Origin: Methanobacterium sp. PtaB.Bin024
GTDB taxonomy: Archaea > Methanobacteriota > Methanobacteria > Methanobacteriales > Methanobacteriaceae
DNA length: 60,000 nt
NCBI GenBank assembly: GCA_002067065.1
Contig: MVPY01000037.1
Span: 1 to 60,000 of the forward strand
Reading direction: 5' to 3'
Positions within the stretch are counted from its first letter, which is position 1, and the number at the start of each line of letters is the position of its first letter. The notes below the pieces were generated by a model that saw nothing but the letters and a program-made list of their open reading frames with translations, did no database searches and was not told where the DNA came from. Positions 9,190 through 18,420 of this stretch are shown one piece after another. The position numbers and the translations under genes were made by a program.

Positions 9190-9526
9190 CCTCAATATCC
9201 CCCAAATTGTTCATTAATTTCTCATGAACTATGTTATTTACACCAGTAGAAAATTTATCCCATTCAGCTACCAATTCTTCTTTTTTTTCTTTTCCTAAGT
9301 CTGTTATCTGATAATATTTCCTTGGAGGTCCATCTTGAGACTCTTTTATGTAAGAAATCACCATTTTATCCTTTTTTAGCCTTCTTAGGAGGGGATAAAT
9401 AGTGCCTTCAGAAATTGAAATGCTCTTTGAAATTTCATCGACCATTTCGTAACCGTAACAGTCTTTTTTGTCTAAAAGAACCAGTACACAAAGTTCCAGT
9501 ACACCTTTCTTAAATTGTGGGTTCAT
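9182..9526 (-). CDS. PadR family transcriptional regulator
   Basis: This protein of about 114 residues is a short (subfamily 2) PadR regulator. It has FKKGVLELCVLVLLDKKDCYGYEM, the recognition helix region ISEGTIYPLLRRLKKDKM and the wing PPRKYYQITDLGKE. An upstream GTG at 9535 is in frame, but the ATG at 9526 fits the family start and has GTGAT ahead. It is first in an operon with the HAAS membrane protein. Two direct repeats at its TATA box point to autoregulation. PadR proteins respond to small aromatic or amphipathic ligands or to the HAAS partner; the signal here is unknown. Confidence 0.9.
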   Translation of the reverse strand: MNPQFKKGVLELCVLVLLDKKDCYGYEMVDEISKSISISEGTIYPLLRRLKKDKMVISYIKESQDGPPRKYYQITDLGKEKKEELVAEWDKFSTGVNNIVHEKLMNNLGDIEDE

Positions 9527-9542
9527 AATTATCACTGAATCT

Positions 9543-9581
<39 letters not shown>

Positions 9582-9676
9582 TAGACTAGGTTCAAAGTAG
9601 TTTGATAAAATTGCATAAAATGTCAATGCCCTACAAAAAATAAGTAAAAAAAATCGAAAATAAAAGATTTGAAAAG

Positions 9677-10432
9677 TTAATATTCAGCTATAACCAGCAT
9701 TTCATAGTTTTCAGTGGTTAAGGAATTCTCCCTGCTGAACGCACCAATTTCGCATCCATAAATACCAATTTCATTAAAACCAAGTGATTTCAGAAGCCAA
9801 GTGATTTCAGAAGGAACGTAATATCGTTCATTACAGTCCAATGCCAGTTTATTGCCATCATCATCTTCTGTCTCAAACAAGTATTTGTCCCTAAATGTCA
9901 TAATGTCAAATGTGTTTCCACTATTGGTTTCAGATTTAGAATTGGCATTTATGAAATCTTTAACTGAATGGAACAACGGAAACAAGCCATTAAGGGTGGT
10001 AAAGATTAATTTACCATTATCATTCAGTGCACGAGCCACACTTTCCAATATCTGGAAGTTCATCTCGTCAGTCTCCATTAATGGGAATCCACCCTCACAT
10101 AACATAATAATCAGATCAAATTCCTCTTTGAAGGGTAGGTTTCTGGCATCAGCCTGCCGAAAATCTATCTCAAGCCCCGCATTACTGGCCTTTTCCCTGG
10201 CTTTTCTTAGCATATTCTGGGAAAGATCCACACCAGTGACTGAATAACCTCGCCTGGTAAGTTCAATGGCATGTCGACCAGTTCCACATCCCACATCAAG
10301 TATTTTACAGTTTTTATCATGGTCGATTTCTGATTCAATAAAATCAACTTCCCCCATGGTTCCCTGAGTGAATACTTCATTTTCATACTTCTCAACGTAA
10401 TTTGTGAACAGTTCTTCATACCATTGTTTCAT
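9677..10432 (-). CDS. class I SAM-dependent methyltransferase
   Basis: This 251-residue protein is a Rossmann-fold SAM methyltransferase. Motif I is ILDVGCGTGRHAIELTRRG near residue 45, the acidic ribose-binding loop is VTGVDLS, motif II is FRQADARNLPF, and motif III-like LNDNGKLIFTTLN follows. The substrate-binding C-terminal half does not point to a specific target. The ATG at 10432 has TAGGTG at a good distance. It stands alone, divergent from the frameshifted LysE gene. Confidence 0.87.
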   Translation of the reverse strand: MKQWYEELFTNYVEKYENEVFTQGTMGEVDFIESEIDHDKNCKILDVGCGTGRHAIELTRRGYSVTGVDLSQNMLRKAREKASNAGLEIDFRQADARNLPFKEEFDLIIMLCEGGFPLMETDEMNFQILESVARALNDNGKLIFTTLNGLFPLFHSVKDFINANSKSETNSGNTFDIMTFRDKYLFETEDDDGNKLALDCNERYYVPSEITWLLKSLGFNEIGIYGCEIGAFSRENSLTTENYEMLVIAEY

Positions 10433-10624
10433 TTAAAACACCTAATACTCAGTTTATCTTTAAATTATTAAATATAATTGCTGAAAGGAAAAAAAATCTC
10501 CATTTTCAATCTCATCCATAAAATTCAATAGATTATTTTATTCTTATACAAATAATTGCGTTTATATCATAATAAAAGAAATAATAATGATATAATTCTT
10601 TAGATCAAAGGAGATCTTATTTTC

Positions 10625-11234
10625 ATGATAGAAATTTTAATTGCAGGAATCATCCTCGGCCTTTACTCTGGCCTGTCACCGGGACCCCTCTTAATCCTTG
10701 TAGTATCCCAGACACTGAAACACGGATCCACAGAAGGAGTAAAAGTAGCTTTTGCACCCTTGATCACCGATATACCAATTATATTAATAACCTTACTGTT
10801 AATCTCATTAATTTCAAGATACAACCCAATTTTAGGAGTTATTTCAATTATTGGAGGAATTTACCTTGGTTATATGGCTTATGAAAGCTTCAAGGGGTTT
10901 GACTGATGATATTGAAGTTGAACAACCGAAATCACTGCAGAAAGGAGCAACTGTCAATTTCTTAAATCCTTCCCCTTATCTATTCTGGATTACCATAGGA
11001 AGCCCAATATTGATCAATGCCTACGCTGAAAGCTTTTTGTCAGTCATCCTGTTCCTTGTGGGTTTTTATTCATGTTTAGTGGGATCAAAAATATTTCTGG
11101 CATATGCAACAGGAAAATCGCGTGATTTCCTAACAGATAAGCCCTATATTTATATAATGCGAATTTTGGGGATAATTCTTATAATATTTGCATTGTATTT
11201 TGTAAATCAAGGTATTCAATTAATAACAACCTAA
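10625..11234 (+). pseudogene. LysE-type exporter, frameshifted
   Basis: Two overlapping frames together make one LysE/RhtB-type amino-acid exporter of about 200 residues. The first frame (10625-10906) gives the N-terminal half, with the family-typical GLSPGPLLILVVSQTL and three hydrophobic helices, and runs into a stop. The second frame continues with GLTDDIEVEQPKS, NFLNPSPYLFWIT and further membrane helices up to 11234. The break is at the GGGG run 10894-10897: removing one G restores a single frame reading SFKGLTDDIE. It has a strong AAAGGAGAT ribosome site. It is either a recent pseudogene, a sequencing error or, less likely, a programmed shift. Confidence 0.85.
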
Positions 11235-11291
11235 ACACTTTAATCATAATACTTGACAAAAGTTATTCTCAGATAAGTTGGGGGAATGAAG

Positions 11292-12320
11292 ATGGTTGAT
11301 TGGCTCTCAAAATTTAAATATGACCCCATAAAACCCCTTATGGATTCTGAAGATAAAGCAATCATTTATTTTACAAAAAGAGATTTACTAGATTATAAAA
11401 TAGAACCCCTTGATTATGAAGATTTGCCAGAAGTCCAAAATATACTTAAAAAGCAACTTGATGACGGTTCATGGCCCCCCAAAGGTAAAATAGCTGAAAA
11501 TTCTGGAGTAAAATATCATCTAATTGAAACCTGGAAACAGTTAAGGTTTCTAGTCCAGCAGTATCAGATGAATAATTCCCATCCAACCATACAAAAAGCT
11601 GCTGAGTACATATTCTCCTGTCAAAATGACAAAGGAGATATTAGGGGAATTCTAGCAAACCAATACACTCCTTACTACACCGGGGCAATAATGTACCTTT
11701 TGATTAAGGCAGGTTACAAGAACTATCCCCGTATTGAAAAGGGTTTTAAATGGCTTCTTAATATGCGACAGAATGATGGTGGTTGGGTTATTGGCAGCCC
11801 AGGTATGATCGGGCTTTCAAATCTCGCCAAGGCAGAGATAAACGATTTAACATCCAATAAAAACAGGGAGACCGCTCGGGCATTTGATAAATCTAAACCC
11901 TTTTCTGCTGCAGGCACAGGAATGGTGTTGCGGGCTTTTTCTGTTCATTCTACCTATAAAAAATCTGAAGAAGCTTTGACTGCGGCTCGACTTTTAAAAT
12001 CAAAGTTCTTTAAAAAAGACAACTGGTTTAGTTACCAGCACCCTGATAACTGGTTAAGATTCCAGTACCCTTTCTGGTGGACCAATCTGGTATCCGCACT
12101 GGATTCTCTTTCTCTTATGGGATTTTCAAAGGATGATAAAGATGTTGAAAAGGCATTAAAATGGCTTATCCATCACCAAGAACCAGATGGATTGTGGAAA
12201 GTTTCTTATTCAAAAATTCATAAGTCTCCAGATGACCAAAAAACGTTTAAATCTAGATTATGGATTACTTTAGCAATTTGCAGGATTTTCAAAAGATTCT
12301 ATTACAGTAATTTACCATAA
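11292..12320 (+). CDS. prenyltransferase/squalene-cyclase-repeat (alpha/alpha toroid) protein
   Basis: This protein of about 342 residues is built from squalene-cyclase/prenyltransferase-type alpha/alpha-toroid repeats, with the marker turns LDDGSWPP, QNDKGDIRG, QNDGGWVIG and QEPDGLWKV. It lacks the DXDD motif of squalene-hopene cyclases, so a cyclase role is not supported; a binding or other toroid role is possible. The ATG at 11286 is too close to GGGGGA, so the ATG at 11292 is preferred. It is a clear paralog of 41925-42896 and is followed 20 bases later by the DUF4332 gene. Confidence 0.82.
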   Translation: MVDWLSKFKYDPIKPLMDSEDKAIIYFTKRDLLDYKIEPLDYEDLPEVQNILKKQLDDGSWPPKGKIAENSGVKYHLIETWKQLRFLVQQYQMNNSHPTIQKAAEYIFSCQNDKGDIRGILANQYTPYYTGAIMYLLIKAGYKNYPRIEKGFKWLLNMRQNDGGWVIGSPGMIGLSNLAKAEINDLTSNKNRETARAFDKSKPFSAAGTGMVLRAFSVHSTYKKSEEALTAARLLKSKFFKKDNWFSYQHPDNWLRFQYPFWWTNLVSALDSLSLMGFSKDDKDVEKALKWLIHHQEPDGLWKVSYSKIHKSPDDQKTFKSRLWITLAICRIFKRFYYSNLP

Positions 12321-12339
12321 TAAATTAGGAGGGATGGCT

Positions 12340-13017
12340 ATGAATGAGTACCATATTGATCTGGAAAAATTCTCTTTAGATGAATTTAAGAACAAAATAT
12401 CAGAATCCGAGTTAATTCCCAGTAGAAAAATGTTAAAAGATGACATTGATGCTAGATTTAAGGTTCTGAAAGATAACAATATCCACAATCTCCAAGACCT
12501 TACAAATATATTAAAAACTCCCAAAAAAACTAGAGAATTTGCCCAAAAATCAGGTTTACCCGAAGATTACCTTTTAATTTTAAGAAGAGAAGTGAACAGT
12601 TACACTCCTAAACCGGTTAATCTGGAAAAATTTCCAGGAGTTGAAAAAGAGACTGTGAATAAATTAAAAAGTGCAGGGATTAAAAACACTGCTCATCTGT
12701 TTAAAAAGGTTAAAACTCCTGAAGACCGGATAAAATTGGCTGCAGAACTTGAAATATCAGAGGAGGAAATTCTGGAGTTGACAAAATTAGCAGATCTTTC
12801 AAGAATCAAGTGGGTTGGCCCTGTTTTCGCCAGGATTTTCCTGGATTCTGGGACTGATACTGCAGAAAAGGTATCCGAAGCAAATGCTGGATCTTTCTAC
12901 AAAAAACTTGTTGAACGTAACCATGAAAAAAAGTATACCAAAGCTAAATTCATGGAAAGTGATGTTGCTTTGTGTATTAACGTTTCTAAAATGGTTCCAA
13001 AAGCCATAAAATATTAA
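12340..13017 (+). CDS. DUF4332 helix-hairpin-helix protein
   Basis: This protein of about 225 residues carries DUF4332-like helix-hairpin-helix repeats, of the kind seen in LEKFPGVEKETVNKLKSAGI and in the IKWVGPVFARIFLDSG segment. Such repeats often bind DNA non-specifically or mediate protein contacts. The AGGAGGG ribosome site touches the first ATG at 12334 but is six bases from the ATG at 12340, which I choose. It lies close behind the toroid gene, so the two are probably co-transcribed. A cellular role is not known. Confidence 0.8.
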   Translation: MNEYHIDLEKFSLDEFKNKISESELIPSRKMLKDDIDARFKVLKDNNIHNLQDLTNILKTPKKTREFAQKSGLPEDYLLILRREVNSYTPKPVNLEKFPGVEKETVNKLKSAGIKNTAHLFKKVKTPEDRIKLAAELEISEEEILELTKLADLSRIKWVGPVFARIFLDSGTDTAEKVSEANAGSFYKKLVERNHEKKYTKAKFMESDVALCINVSKMVPKAIKY

Positions 13018-13099
13018 AAATAACTTTTTAACTTACTTAATAACTGTTTAAATGGATTAATGGAAGTTTTGTTTTTTTAATTGTAATCCCAATTCACCG

Positions 13100-13121
13100 A
13101 CTACTACACATATATAGTAGT
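13100..13121. promoter_or_regulatory. perfect palindrome at PadR promoter
   Basis: ACTACTA at 13100-13106 and TAGTAGT at 13115-13121 form a perfect inverted repeat around CACATATA, which also looks like the TATA box. The site ends 17 bases before the GTG start of the PadR gene, so it is a strong autoregulatory operator candidate. Confidence 0.7.
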
Positions 13122-13138
13122 ATACGCATAGAGTAACT

Positions 13139-13717
13139 GTGATTGAAATGCTTTCCAAAGTAAGTACCCTAATACTGGGCATGATTGAAGAAAAACCGGT
13201 AAATCCTTATGAAATCACCAAACTTCTTGAACGAATACAAGTTAAGGACTGGTTTTCGGTTGCGACGTCTTCTGTTTATGCAACCATTAAAAAACTGCAA
13301 AAAAACGGTTACATAACAGGTGAAACTATAAAAGAAAGTAATATGCCTGAAAAAACGGTTTACACCATAACCAAGACGGGTAAAAACGTGCTAGAAAAAA
13401 CCCTGGTTGAATTTCTTCTCAATACTGAATTAGACTCCGTGAAGTTTAACATTGCCTGTATTATGTTATGTCATCTGGAAAAAGAAGAAGCATTAAATGT
13501 GCTTAAAAAACGACTGTTATTTCTTAAAGGGTATGAAAATGGAATAAAAAAAAATTACATTCATGAAAAAGATTCTCATTTAATTCCTTACCCTGGTCTC
13601 ACGATAATCAGAAATAATATCTACCTTGTGGAAGCTGAAATCAAAATAACAGAAGAACTGATAATAGAAGTAGAAAATGATGATTCATGGAACCACTTCA
13701 TCACCAAAGACTTTTAA
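13139..13717 (+). CDS. PadR family transcriptional regulator
   Basis: This 192-residue protein is a long (subfamily 1) PadR regulator. The N-terminal winged helix includes ILGMIEEKPVNPYEITKLLE and SSVYATIKKLQKNGYITGET, and a C-terminal helical domain of about 100 residues would dimerise. The start is a GTG at 13139; an ATG at 13148 is the alternative. A perfect 7-base inverted repeat overlaps the likely TATA box just upstream. Two methyltransferase genes follow on the same strand and are possible targets. Confidence 0.88.
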   Translation: MIEMLSKVSTLILGMIEEKPVNPYEITKLLERIQVKDWFSVATSSVYATIKKLQKNGYITGETIKESNMPEKTVYTITKTGKNVLEKTLVEFLLNTELDSVKFNIACIMLCHLEKEEALNVLKKRLLFLKGYENGIKKNYIHEKDSHLIPYPGLTIIRNNIYLVEAEIKITEELIIEVENDDSWNHFITKDF

Positions 13718-13827
13718 TAAAATTTTTGAAACCAATTACGTAGTTAAAATTAGTTGAATCATTCATTAAATGATATGTGCGCCTAAATATGAAAATTCAA
13801 GGAAAAAATTATAAAGAAGGGATGAAT

Positions 13828-14505
13828 ATGAAGGTTAAACCACGTGTTCCGGAAGGAGGAGCAATTGAAGATACAGAAACAATATCCATGGAAGAGTACA
13901 GTACCATTATGAAAAAACGCCTGGGAAGTGAGTATGACAGATTCGCTGATAATGTGATCAACCGGGTGAATCCTTTGAAAAATTCGAAAGTCTTGGAGAT
14001 TGGGCCGGGGCCTGGTTGGGCAGGTATTAAACTTCTGCAAAAAAGGGCTGACCTATCATTGGATGGTCTAGAAGCATCCGCGGACATGATCCGTGTTGCC
14101 AATAAAAATGCCCAAGATGAAGGTTTGGCACATCTGGTGAAATACATTAAAGGAGTAGGAGAAGATATGAGCACCCTTCATGACCACCATTATGATCTAG
14201 TAATATCGCGAGACTCTATGCATCACTGGGACGACCCCCAACAGGTTTTCCTGGAAATATCTAGAGTATTGAAGGAAGATGGTAAGTTATACATACACGA
14301 CAGTCGCCGGGATTTAAATCTAGCAGGCCAACTAATCATTAACGTAATTGGACCTGTCATGGCCGGTAAAATGTTAAAGTACTGGAAATCTTCCATAGCT
14401 GCCAGTTACACGCCTGAAGAGATTCGGGAAATCCTTAAAAGAAATGGTTTGAATGACTGGAATGTGGAAGCGGATTTAATGGATTTGTCAATACAAAAAC
14501 AATAA
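13828..14505 (+). CDS. class I SAM-dependent methyltransferase
   Basis: This protein of about 225 residues is a UbiE/COQ5-like SAM methyltransferase. Motif I is VLEIGPGPGWAGIKLL, the acidic loop is LDGLEAS, and the post-motif region reads YDLVISRDSMHHWDDP, where the HHW segment is typical of the Methyltransf_11 fold. The frame is open from a GTG at 13777, but the GAAGGG ribosome site points to the ATG at 13828. It lies downstream of the PadR gene at 13139-13717. The substrate is unknown. Confidence 0.85.
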   Translation: MKVKPRVPEGGAIEDTETISMEEYSTIMKKRLGSEYDRFADNVINRVNPLKNSKVLEIGPGPGWAGIKLLQKRADLSLDGLEASADMIRVANKNAQDEGLAHLVKYIKGVGEDMSTLHDHHYDLVISRDSMHHWDDPQQVFLEISRVLKEDGKLYIHDSRRDLNLAGQLIINVIGPVMAGKMLKYWKSSIAASYTPEEIREILKRNGLNDWNVEADLMDLSIQKQ

Positions 14506-14543
14506 AACAATCATTTTTCTATGTGAATTTTTTACCCCAATGG

Positions 14544-14569
14544 TTATATAGTTAGTTAGATTAAACTAA
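14544..14569 (+). promoter_or_regulatory. promoter with inverted repeat
   Basis: A TATA-like TTATATA (14544-14550) is followed by TTAGTT-N6-AACTAA (14552-14569), a perfect 6-base inverted repeat at the expected start of transcription. The next gene is the methyltransferase at 14598. Function as an operator is inferred. Confidence 0.5.
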
Positions 14570-14597
14570 TTATATGAAACTGGTGGTAGGTTGTATT

Positions 14598-15362
14598 ATG
14601 AAACAAATTGATAAAGACCGTTTTCACTCTAAAAGTATGGCAAACAGTTATGATGAAATGTGTCAGTTACTTGTACCAGGATACGATTTAATGCAGGATG
14701 CACTCATAGATATTTTAAAATTTAATGGATTGAAAAATATAGTTCTATTAGATCTGGGAGCTGGAAGCGGTATTCTAATTGAAAAAATCTTAAATAAATT
14801 CCCCCATGCCACTTGTTACTATCTGGATTATTCAGATGATTTCATGAGTGTTGCCCAGGAAAAATTAGAAAAATATGGCGACCGTGTGACTTATATCCAG
14901 TCCGATTTTGGTGGTGATTGGGAATCAAAGATCACCATAAATCCCAATGTGATCACTTCCATGTCTGCCATTCACCATCTTTCTAATGGAAATAAAAAGA
15001 AATTATACGAAAAATGCCATAATATACTAGAAAAAGGTGGTTGGTTTTTCAATATTGATGAAATGAAAACCATAAGCGAAGAAGCCCATTTAAAAAGTCT
15101 TTATTACTGGATTTATCATGCTCAAAAGCAAAAAGAAACACTTTCAGATGATTTGTTAGACTCATATAATGGTTGGATGGAAAAATTCGACAGCTGGAAA
15201 AAACGGAATGTTGATAACATTTACCTCCCTAAGAGTGAAGGTGATGATGTCCATGAATCATTTTTGGTGCAAGTGGATTGGCTGAATGAAATTGGCTTTG
15301 TGGAAACTGATATATTCTGCAAATATTTCTTATGGTGCATGATTGGAGGTAAAAAGAAATAA
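14598..15362 (+). CDS. class I SAM-dependent methyltransferase
   Basis: This protein of about 254 residues is a SAM methyltransferase with motif I LLDLGAGSGILIEKIL, the acidic ribose-binding segment CYYLDYSDDFM and a central ITSMSAIHHLSNGNK region. It resembles the methyltransferase at 44255-44944 in overall order, including the late WLNEIGFVETDIFCKY segment against WLDEIGYKDVDVYYKY. The ATG at 14574 is possible, but GGTGGTAGG sits before the ATG at 14598, which I use. The last 33 bases overlap a convergent membrane gene. Confidence 0.85.
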   Translation: MKQIDKDRFHSKSMANSYDEMCQLLVPGYDLMQDALIDILKFNGLKNIVLLDLGAGSGILIEKILNKFPHATCYYLDYSDDFMSVAQEKLEKYGDRVTYIQSDFGGDWESKITINPNVITSMSAIHHLSNGNKKKLYEKCHNILEKGGWFFNIDEMKTISEEAHLKSLYYWIYHAQKQKETLSDDLLDSYNGWMEKFDSWKKRNVDNIYLPKSEGDDVHESFLVQVDWLNEIGFVETDIFCKYFLWCMIGGKKK

Positions 15363-15677
15363 ATGGAAACATCCATTAGAATTGATAATGTGAATGGTTA
15401 AAATAACTGGAAACCCCATGATTAATAATATCCTTCTTTTCTTTAGTTCATCTTCTGTAAGGGGCCTTATTTTACCTTCTTTTTTATATTTGGATTCAAC
15501 AGATAAGCCAATTGCTAATCCAAAAATAATACCCATTGCAGGTGCAAATGTAATTAACCAGGGCAGATTCAAAACAATTGCTAGGAGAATTCCAATCCCT
15601 GAAAAGATGACAATCCATATCCCCATCCACTTTCCAATGAAATGGCCTTCAGAATATTGTCTGATTTCTTCATCCAT
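15330..15677 (-). CDS. small membrane protein
   Basis: This 115-residue protein has an N-terminal charged segment, two close hydrophobic helices around residues 18-40 and 42-60 (WIVIFSGIGILLAIVLNL, then FAPAMGIIFGLAIGL), a basic linker KYKKEGKIRPL and a third hydrophobic stretch near residue 85. No family is recognised. Its 3' end overlaps the convergent methyltransferase gene by 33 bases. It lies about 50 bases downstream of the DUF4386-like gene and may share its transcript. Confidence 0.6.
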   Translation of the reverse strand: MDEEIRQYSEGHFIGKWMGIWIVIFSGIGILLAIVLNLPWLITFAPAMGIIFGLAIGLSVESKYKKEGKIRPLTEDELKKRRILLIMGFPVILTIHIINSNGCFHLFLFTSNHAP

Positions 15678-15730
15678 ATCTATAATTTGATAAAGTTGCT
15701 ATTTAAAACTTCTGAAGGACCAAAATTCAC

Positions 15731-16465
15731 CTATTCTTTTGAAATTAGACTACCTAATTGCATAAGCCTTCGACCCACCAGGATCAACCATATCAGTAAA
15801 AGTATGCCTGAGAGAACGGCTATGACCAGAATTAAGATAACCTCCGATGGTAAGAAGATCACTCTAAAATAGTCAACTAACGAGATTGCAAAGGCAAAAA
15901 TCCCCGCATAGGCTATTTTTTTGCTGAATATATCGCTATGCAACATTACAACCGAATATAAGAGACCAGCAATGGAGATTAACAAGAAGCCCGTGTTGAA
16001 ACCCCCCACAGCCCGCTGGTTGGTGTTAACCAGCATGGCCTGTCCTGCTGCCAGTAGCATGGATTTTTGAGCCTCTGTGGTTGCAGTCATGTACTGGTTG
16101 CTTAAGGAAAGCATGGAAAAGGGGTTATTGGTTGCAAGAAAAATAGTTATCCCCACAATGGCCAAAATAATAGCAAGTGCCATGTAGCTTTCATTGAAAC
16201 GTTTGAGAGCCACATAAATGGCAAAAAACATGGGGATGAACAGGATATATGCTATAAACTCCAGTAAATAAAAATCGATTAGTCCAATGAGTTTATTGCT
16301 TTCAAGGAGTGTAAAGTGACCTATTGCTGTGGTGGGTTGAGGCCAAATTGTGAAAACGATTATTTCAATTAAAAGTAACACTGCTGCGAGTATAGCTGCC
16401 ATTCCACCAATTCTATAGAGATTTTTCCATTTTAAATCTTCTTTTTCTACACTAAGTTCGCTCAT
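15731..16465 (-). CDS. DUF4386-like multi-pass membrane protein
   Basis: This 244-residue protein has six or seven hydrophobic helices and looks like the DUF4386 family of uncharacterised membrane proteins: N-terminal helix MAAILAAVLLLIEIIVF, a helix pair near residues 70-115, and the paired Asn/Ser-rich loop NNPFSMLSLSNQY after helix 4. The ATG has GGGGGAATT ahead. Function is unknown; it sits among membrane and flavodoxin genes with no obvious partner. Confidence 0.65.
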   Translation of the reverse strand: MSELSVEKEDLKWKNLYRIGGMAAILAAVLLLIEIIVFTIWPQPTTAIGHFTLLESNKLIGLIDFYLLEFIAYILFIPMFFAIYVALKRFNESYMALAIILAIVGITIFLATNNPFSMLSLSNQYMTATTEAQKSMLLAAGQAMLVNTNQRAVGGFNTGFLLISIAGLLYSVVMLHSDIFSKKIAYAGIFAFAISLVDYFRVIFLPSEVILILVIAVLSGILLLIWLILVGRRLMQLGSLISKE

Positions 16466-16599
16466 ACTGTAATTCCCCCTATTTACAATGAAAATTAATG
16501 AATCATTTTATCTTGAAAGGCGAAACCCATATAAAACAATTTGCCTTGCATCGCCATGCACTTTCATAGAAACATGATAATAAATTCTGAAGAATTCAT

Positions 16600-17094
16600 T
16601 TATTCAAGTTTCACTTCTTTAAGGTTCAAAGCAAACTCTTCCGCACGTCTGAGGTCTTCGACATTGGGCCTACCCTTATTTATTCCCCCAAATAGTTTAA
16701 GAAAACTGTTAGTGTTAAAACCTGCACAGATAAATTCATCAATGATCACATAACTTTTAGCTTTTAATTTCTCCCTAAGCAATGAATGACACTTTAATGC
16801 ATAATCATCGAGTGTTTTTTGTCCACCAAGTGCTATTGGAGCCCCACAAGTTGAAAAAATGAATGCATTCTTTCCTGTACTTTGTGGCAGTTTATCAACA
16901 AGTTCAAGGAGAGATTCATGATTTTTACCACCATATATGCCAGAACCAAAACCTACTAAATCATATTCCTTAATTTCTTCAGGATTTAATTCTTGTGGCC
17001 ATTTTATTTCTGCATCAAAAACTCTCGCAAAGACTTTAGCCACTTTTTCAGTGTTGTGGTGATGGTATGAGTACAATACCAAGAGAGATTTCAT
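16600..17094 (-). CDS. flavodoxin family protein
   Basis: This protein of about 164 residues is a flavodoxin-fold FMN protein. The FMN phosphate loop is in LVLYSYHHHNTEKVAKV, and YDLVGFGSGIYGGKNHESL and FIFSTCGAP mark the two isoalloxazine-side loops. The open frame starts at 17169, but the first 25 residues do not fit the fold and the ATG at 17094 begins exactly at the first beta strand, so I prefer it. It could serve as an electron carrier or an oxidoreductase; a partner is not obvious. Confidence 0.85.
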   Translation of the reverse strand: MKSLLVLYSYHHHNTEKVAKVFARVFDAEIKWPQELNPEEIKEYDLVGFGSGIYGGKNHESLLELVDKLPQSTGKNAFIFSTCGAPIALGGQKTLDDYALKCHSLLREKLKAKSYVIIDEFICAGFNTNSFLKLFGGINKGRPNVEDLRRAEEFALNLKEVKLE

Positions 17095-17240
17095 TTCATA
17101 TTTCTCCTTTAAATTTTTTAAAATTTCATTCTTAAATAGGTTTGTCTCTTTTGACAGACATAGAAACAACTACAGATGAATTGAATCCTTTAAAATACTA
17201 TTTAATCCTTTCAAAAAAAAATGAAAAAATAGATCTGGAT

Positions 17241-18134
17241 TTATTCCAGATTTAATTTAATTGAGCCAATCTTAGGTGCCAGGTAGTTGTATAGAAGCGC
17301 GATTAATGCGGTTTCTATGAAGTACATTATGAAATTAGAGATAAATTCTCCATAGTTCCCAGACAGGATACCTGAAATAAGCCCTAATAATGTGTAAACA
17401 AGTGCTACCGCCAGGGCAGTGGGCAGTACTGGTATTTGTTTAAGTTCATAGAATGTTTCGGTGATTTTACCAAATTCTAACTGGATTTTAGCTACCCTGG
17501 TGACTATGTAGTTGTAGAATAGTGCAAATAAAGCGTTCCAAATAAATCCGAACACAAATGCCATTATTGGCAGTCCTATTATTAACACTAGGAACACAAA
17601 TACCCCTGCTGCTCCAACTTCTGCCCCGGTGGGCATGGCTGCTCCAGAAGCATTGGTTATATTAGCAGTTATGTTGGCTGCTGCAGGAATGGTGCTGATT
17701 GAACTGATAAATGAAAACAGAGGTGAAAACACCGCTGCTAGCACTAAACCCACAATAAAAGCCCATATTGCCCCAATGGCGGATAGTATTAAGGAAAATG
17801 AAATCACCGGAATTTTTTCCACTTCATTGCCCTCTAATTCTAACTTCACACCACCCAATCGGGGTACTAATACATTGTAAAGCATCACAGAGAAAAAACT
17901 CACCATTATTGTACTAAAAAAGGCACCTATTGGAAGAAGAACAATTAGAGGTATTCCCAACCCAGTAACCAGATTAAAATTCCCTAATTGAGGGAGTACT
18001 CCTGCAGCTTGCACAATGATAAGTGCAATTAACATCACAATAGCAGCAATCAATCCCAAAATTCCATATATTGAAGCTGACATCCTGGTAAAAGGTGCCA
18101 ATTTAAAAGACTTAATCTCTTTTACATCTACCAT
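17241..18134 (-). CDS. YIP1-like membrane protein with internal repeats
   Basis: This 297-residue integral membrane protein has about eight hydrophobic helices. A pattern of a YN motif, a basic residue pair and a strand-like LELE segment recurs three times: VMLYNVLVPRLGGVKLELE (about residue 84), FYNYIVTRVAKIQLEF (about 209) and LYNYLAPKIGSIKLNLE at the C-terminus. This suggests internal duplication. It is similar in style to YIP1/DUF proteins of archaea. The ATG has a strong GGAGG site. Function unknown. Confidence 0.7.
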   Translation of the reverse strand: MVDVKEIKSFKLAPFTRMSASIYGILGLIAAIVMLIALIIVQAAGVLPQLGNFNLVTGLGIPLIVLLPIGAFFSTIMVSFFSVMLYNVLVPRLGGVKLELEGNEVEKIPVISFSLILSAIGAIWAFIVGLVLAAVFSPLFSFISSISTIPAAANITANITNASGAAMPTGAEVGAAGVFVFLVLIIGLPIMAFVFGFIWNALFALFYNYIVTRVAKIQLEFGKITETFYELKQIPVLPTALAVALVYTLLGLISGILSGNYGEFISNFIMYFIETALIALLYNYLAPKIGSIKLNLE

Positions 18135-18420
18135 CTTTTAACCTCCATTTTTGATTTTTAACTCAAAGGATGGGTTTTAGTTAATGTTCCCCATATTGAA
18201 TCCTTTGAATTTTTTTTAAGTTCTAAACCTTTACTTAATTCTAGTTTAAACACTTAAAAGTAATTTTTCCAAAATTTACTCAGCATTTCCTCCCTTTTAC
18301 CTCCAAATTCATTCCAGATTATAAATTCATAAGTAAAATTAGAAATATTAAAAAGAGTTTAAACATTTTAATTTGATAAAACAAGAATAATATAAGGCAC
18401 ATAAGAAAAAATATGGATAA

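Noticed and set aside
11292..12320. Squalene-hopene cyclase assignment
   Set aside because: The toroid repeats fit, but the DXDD catalytic motif is missing and the protein is about half the length of the cyclases.
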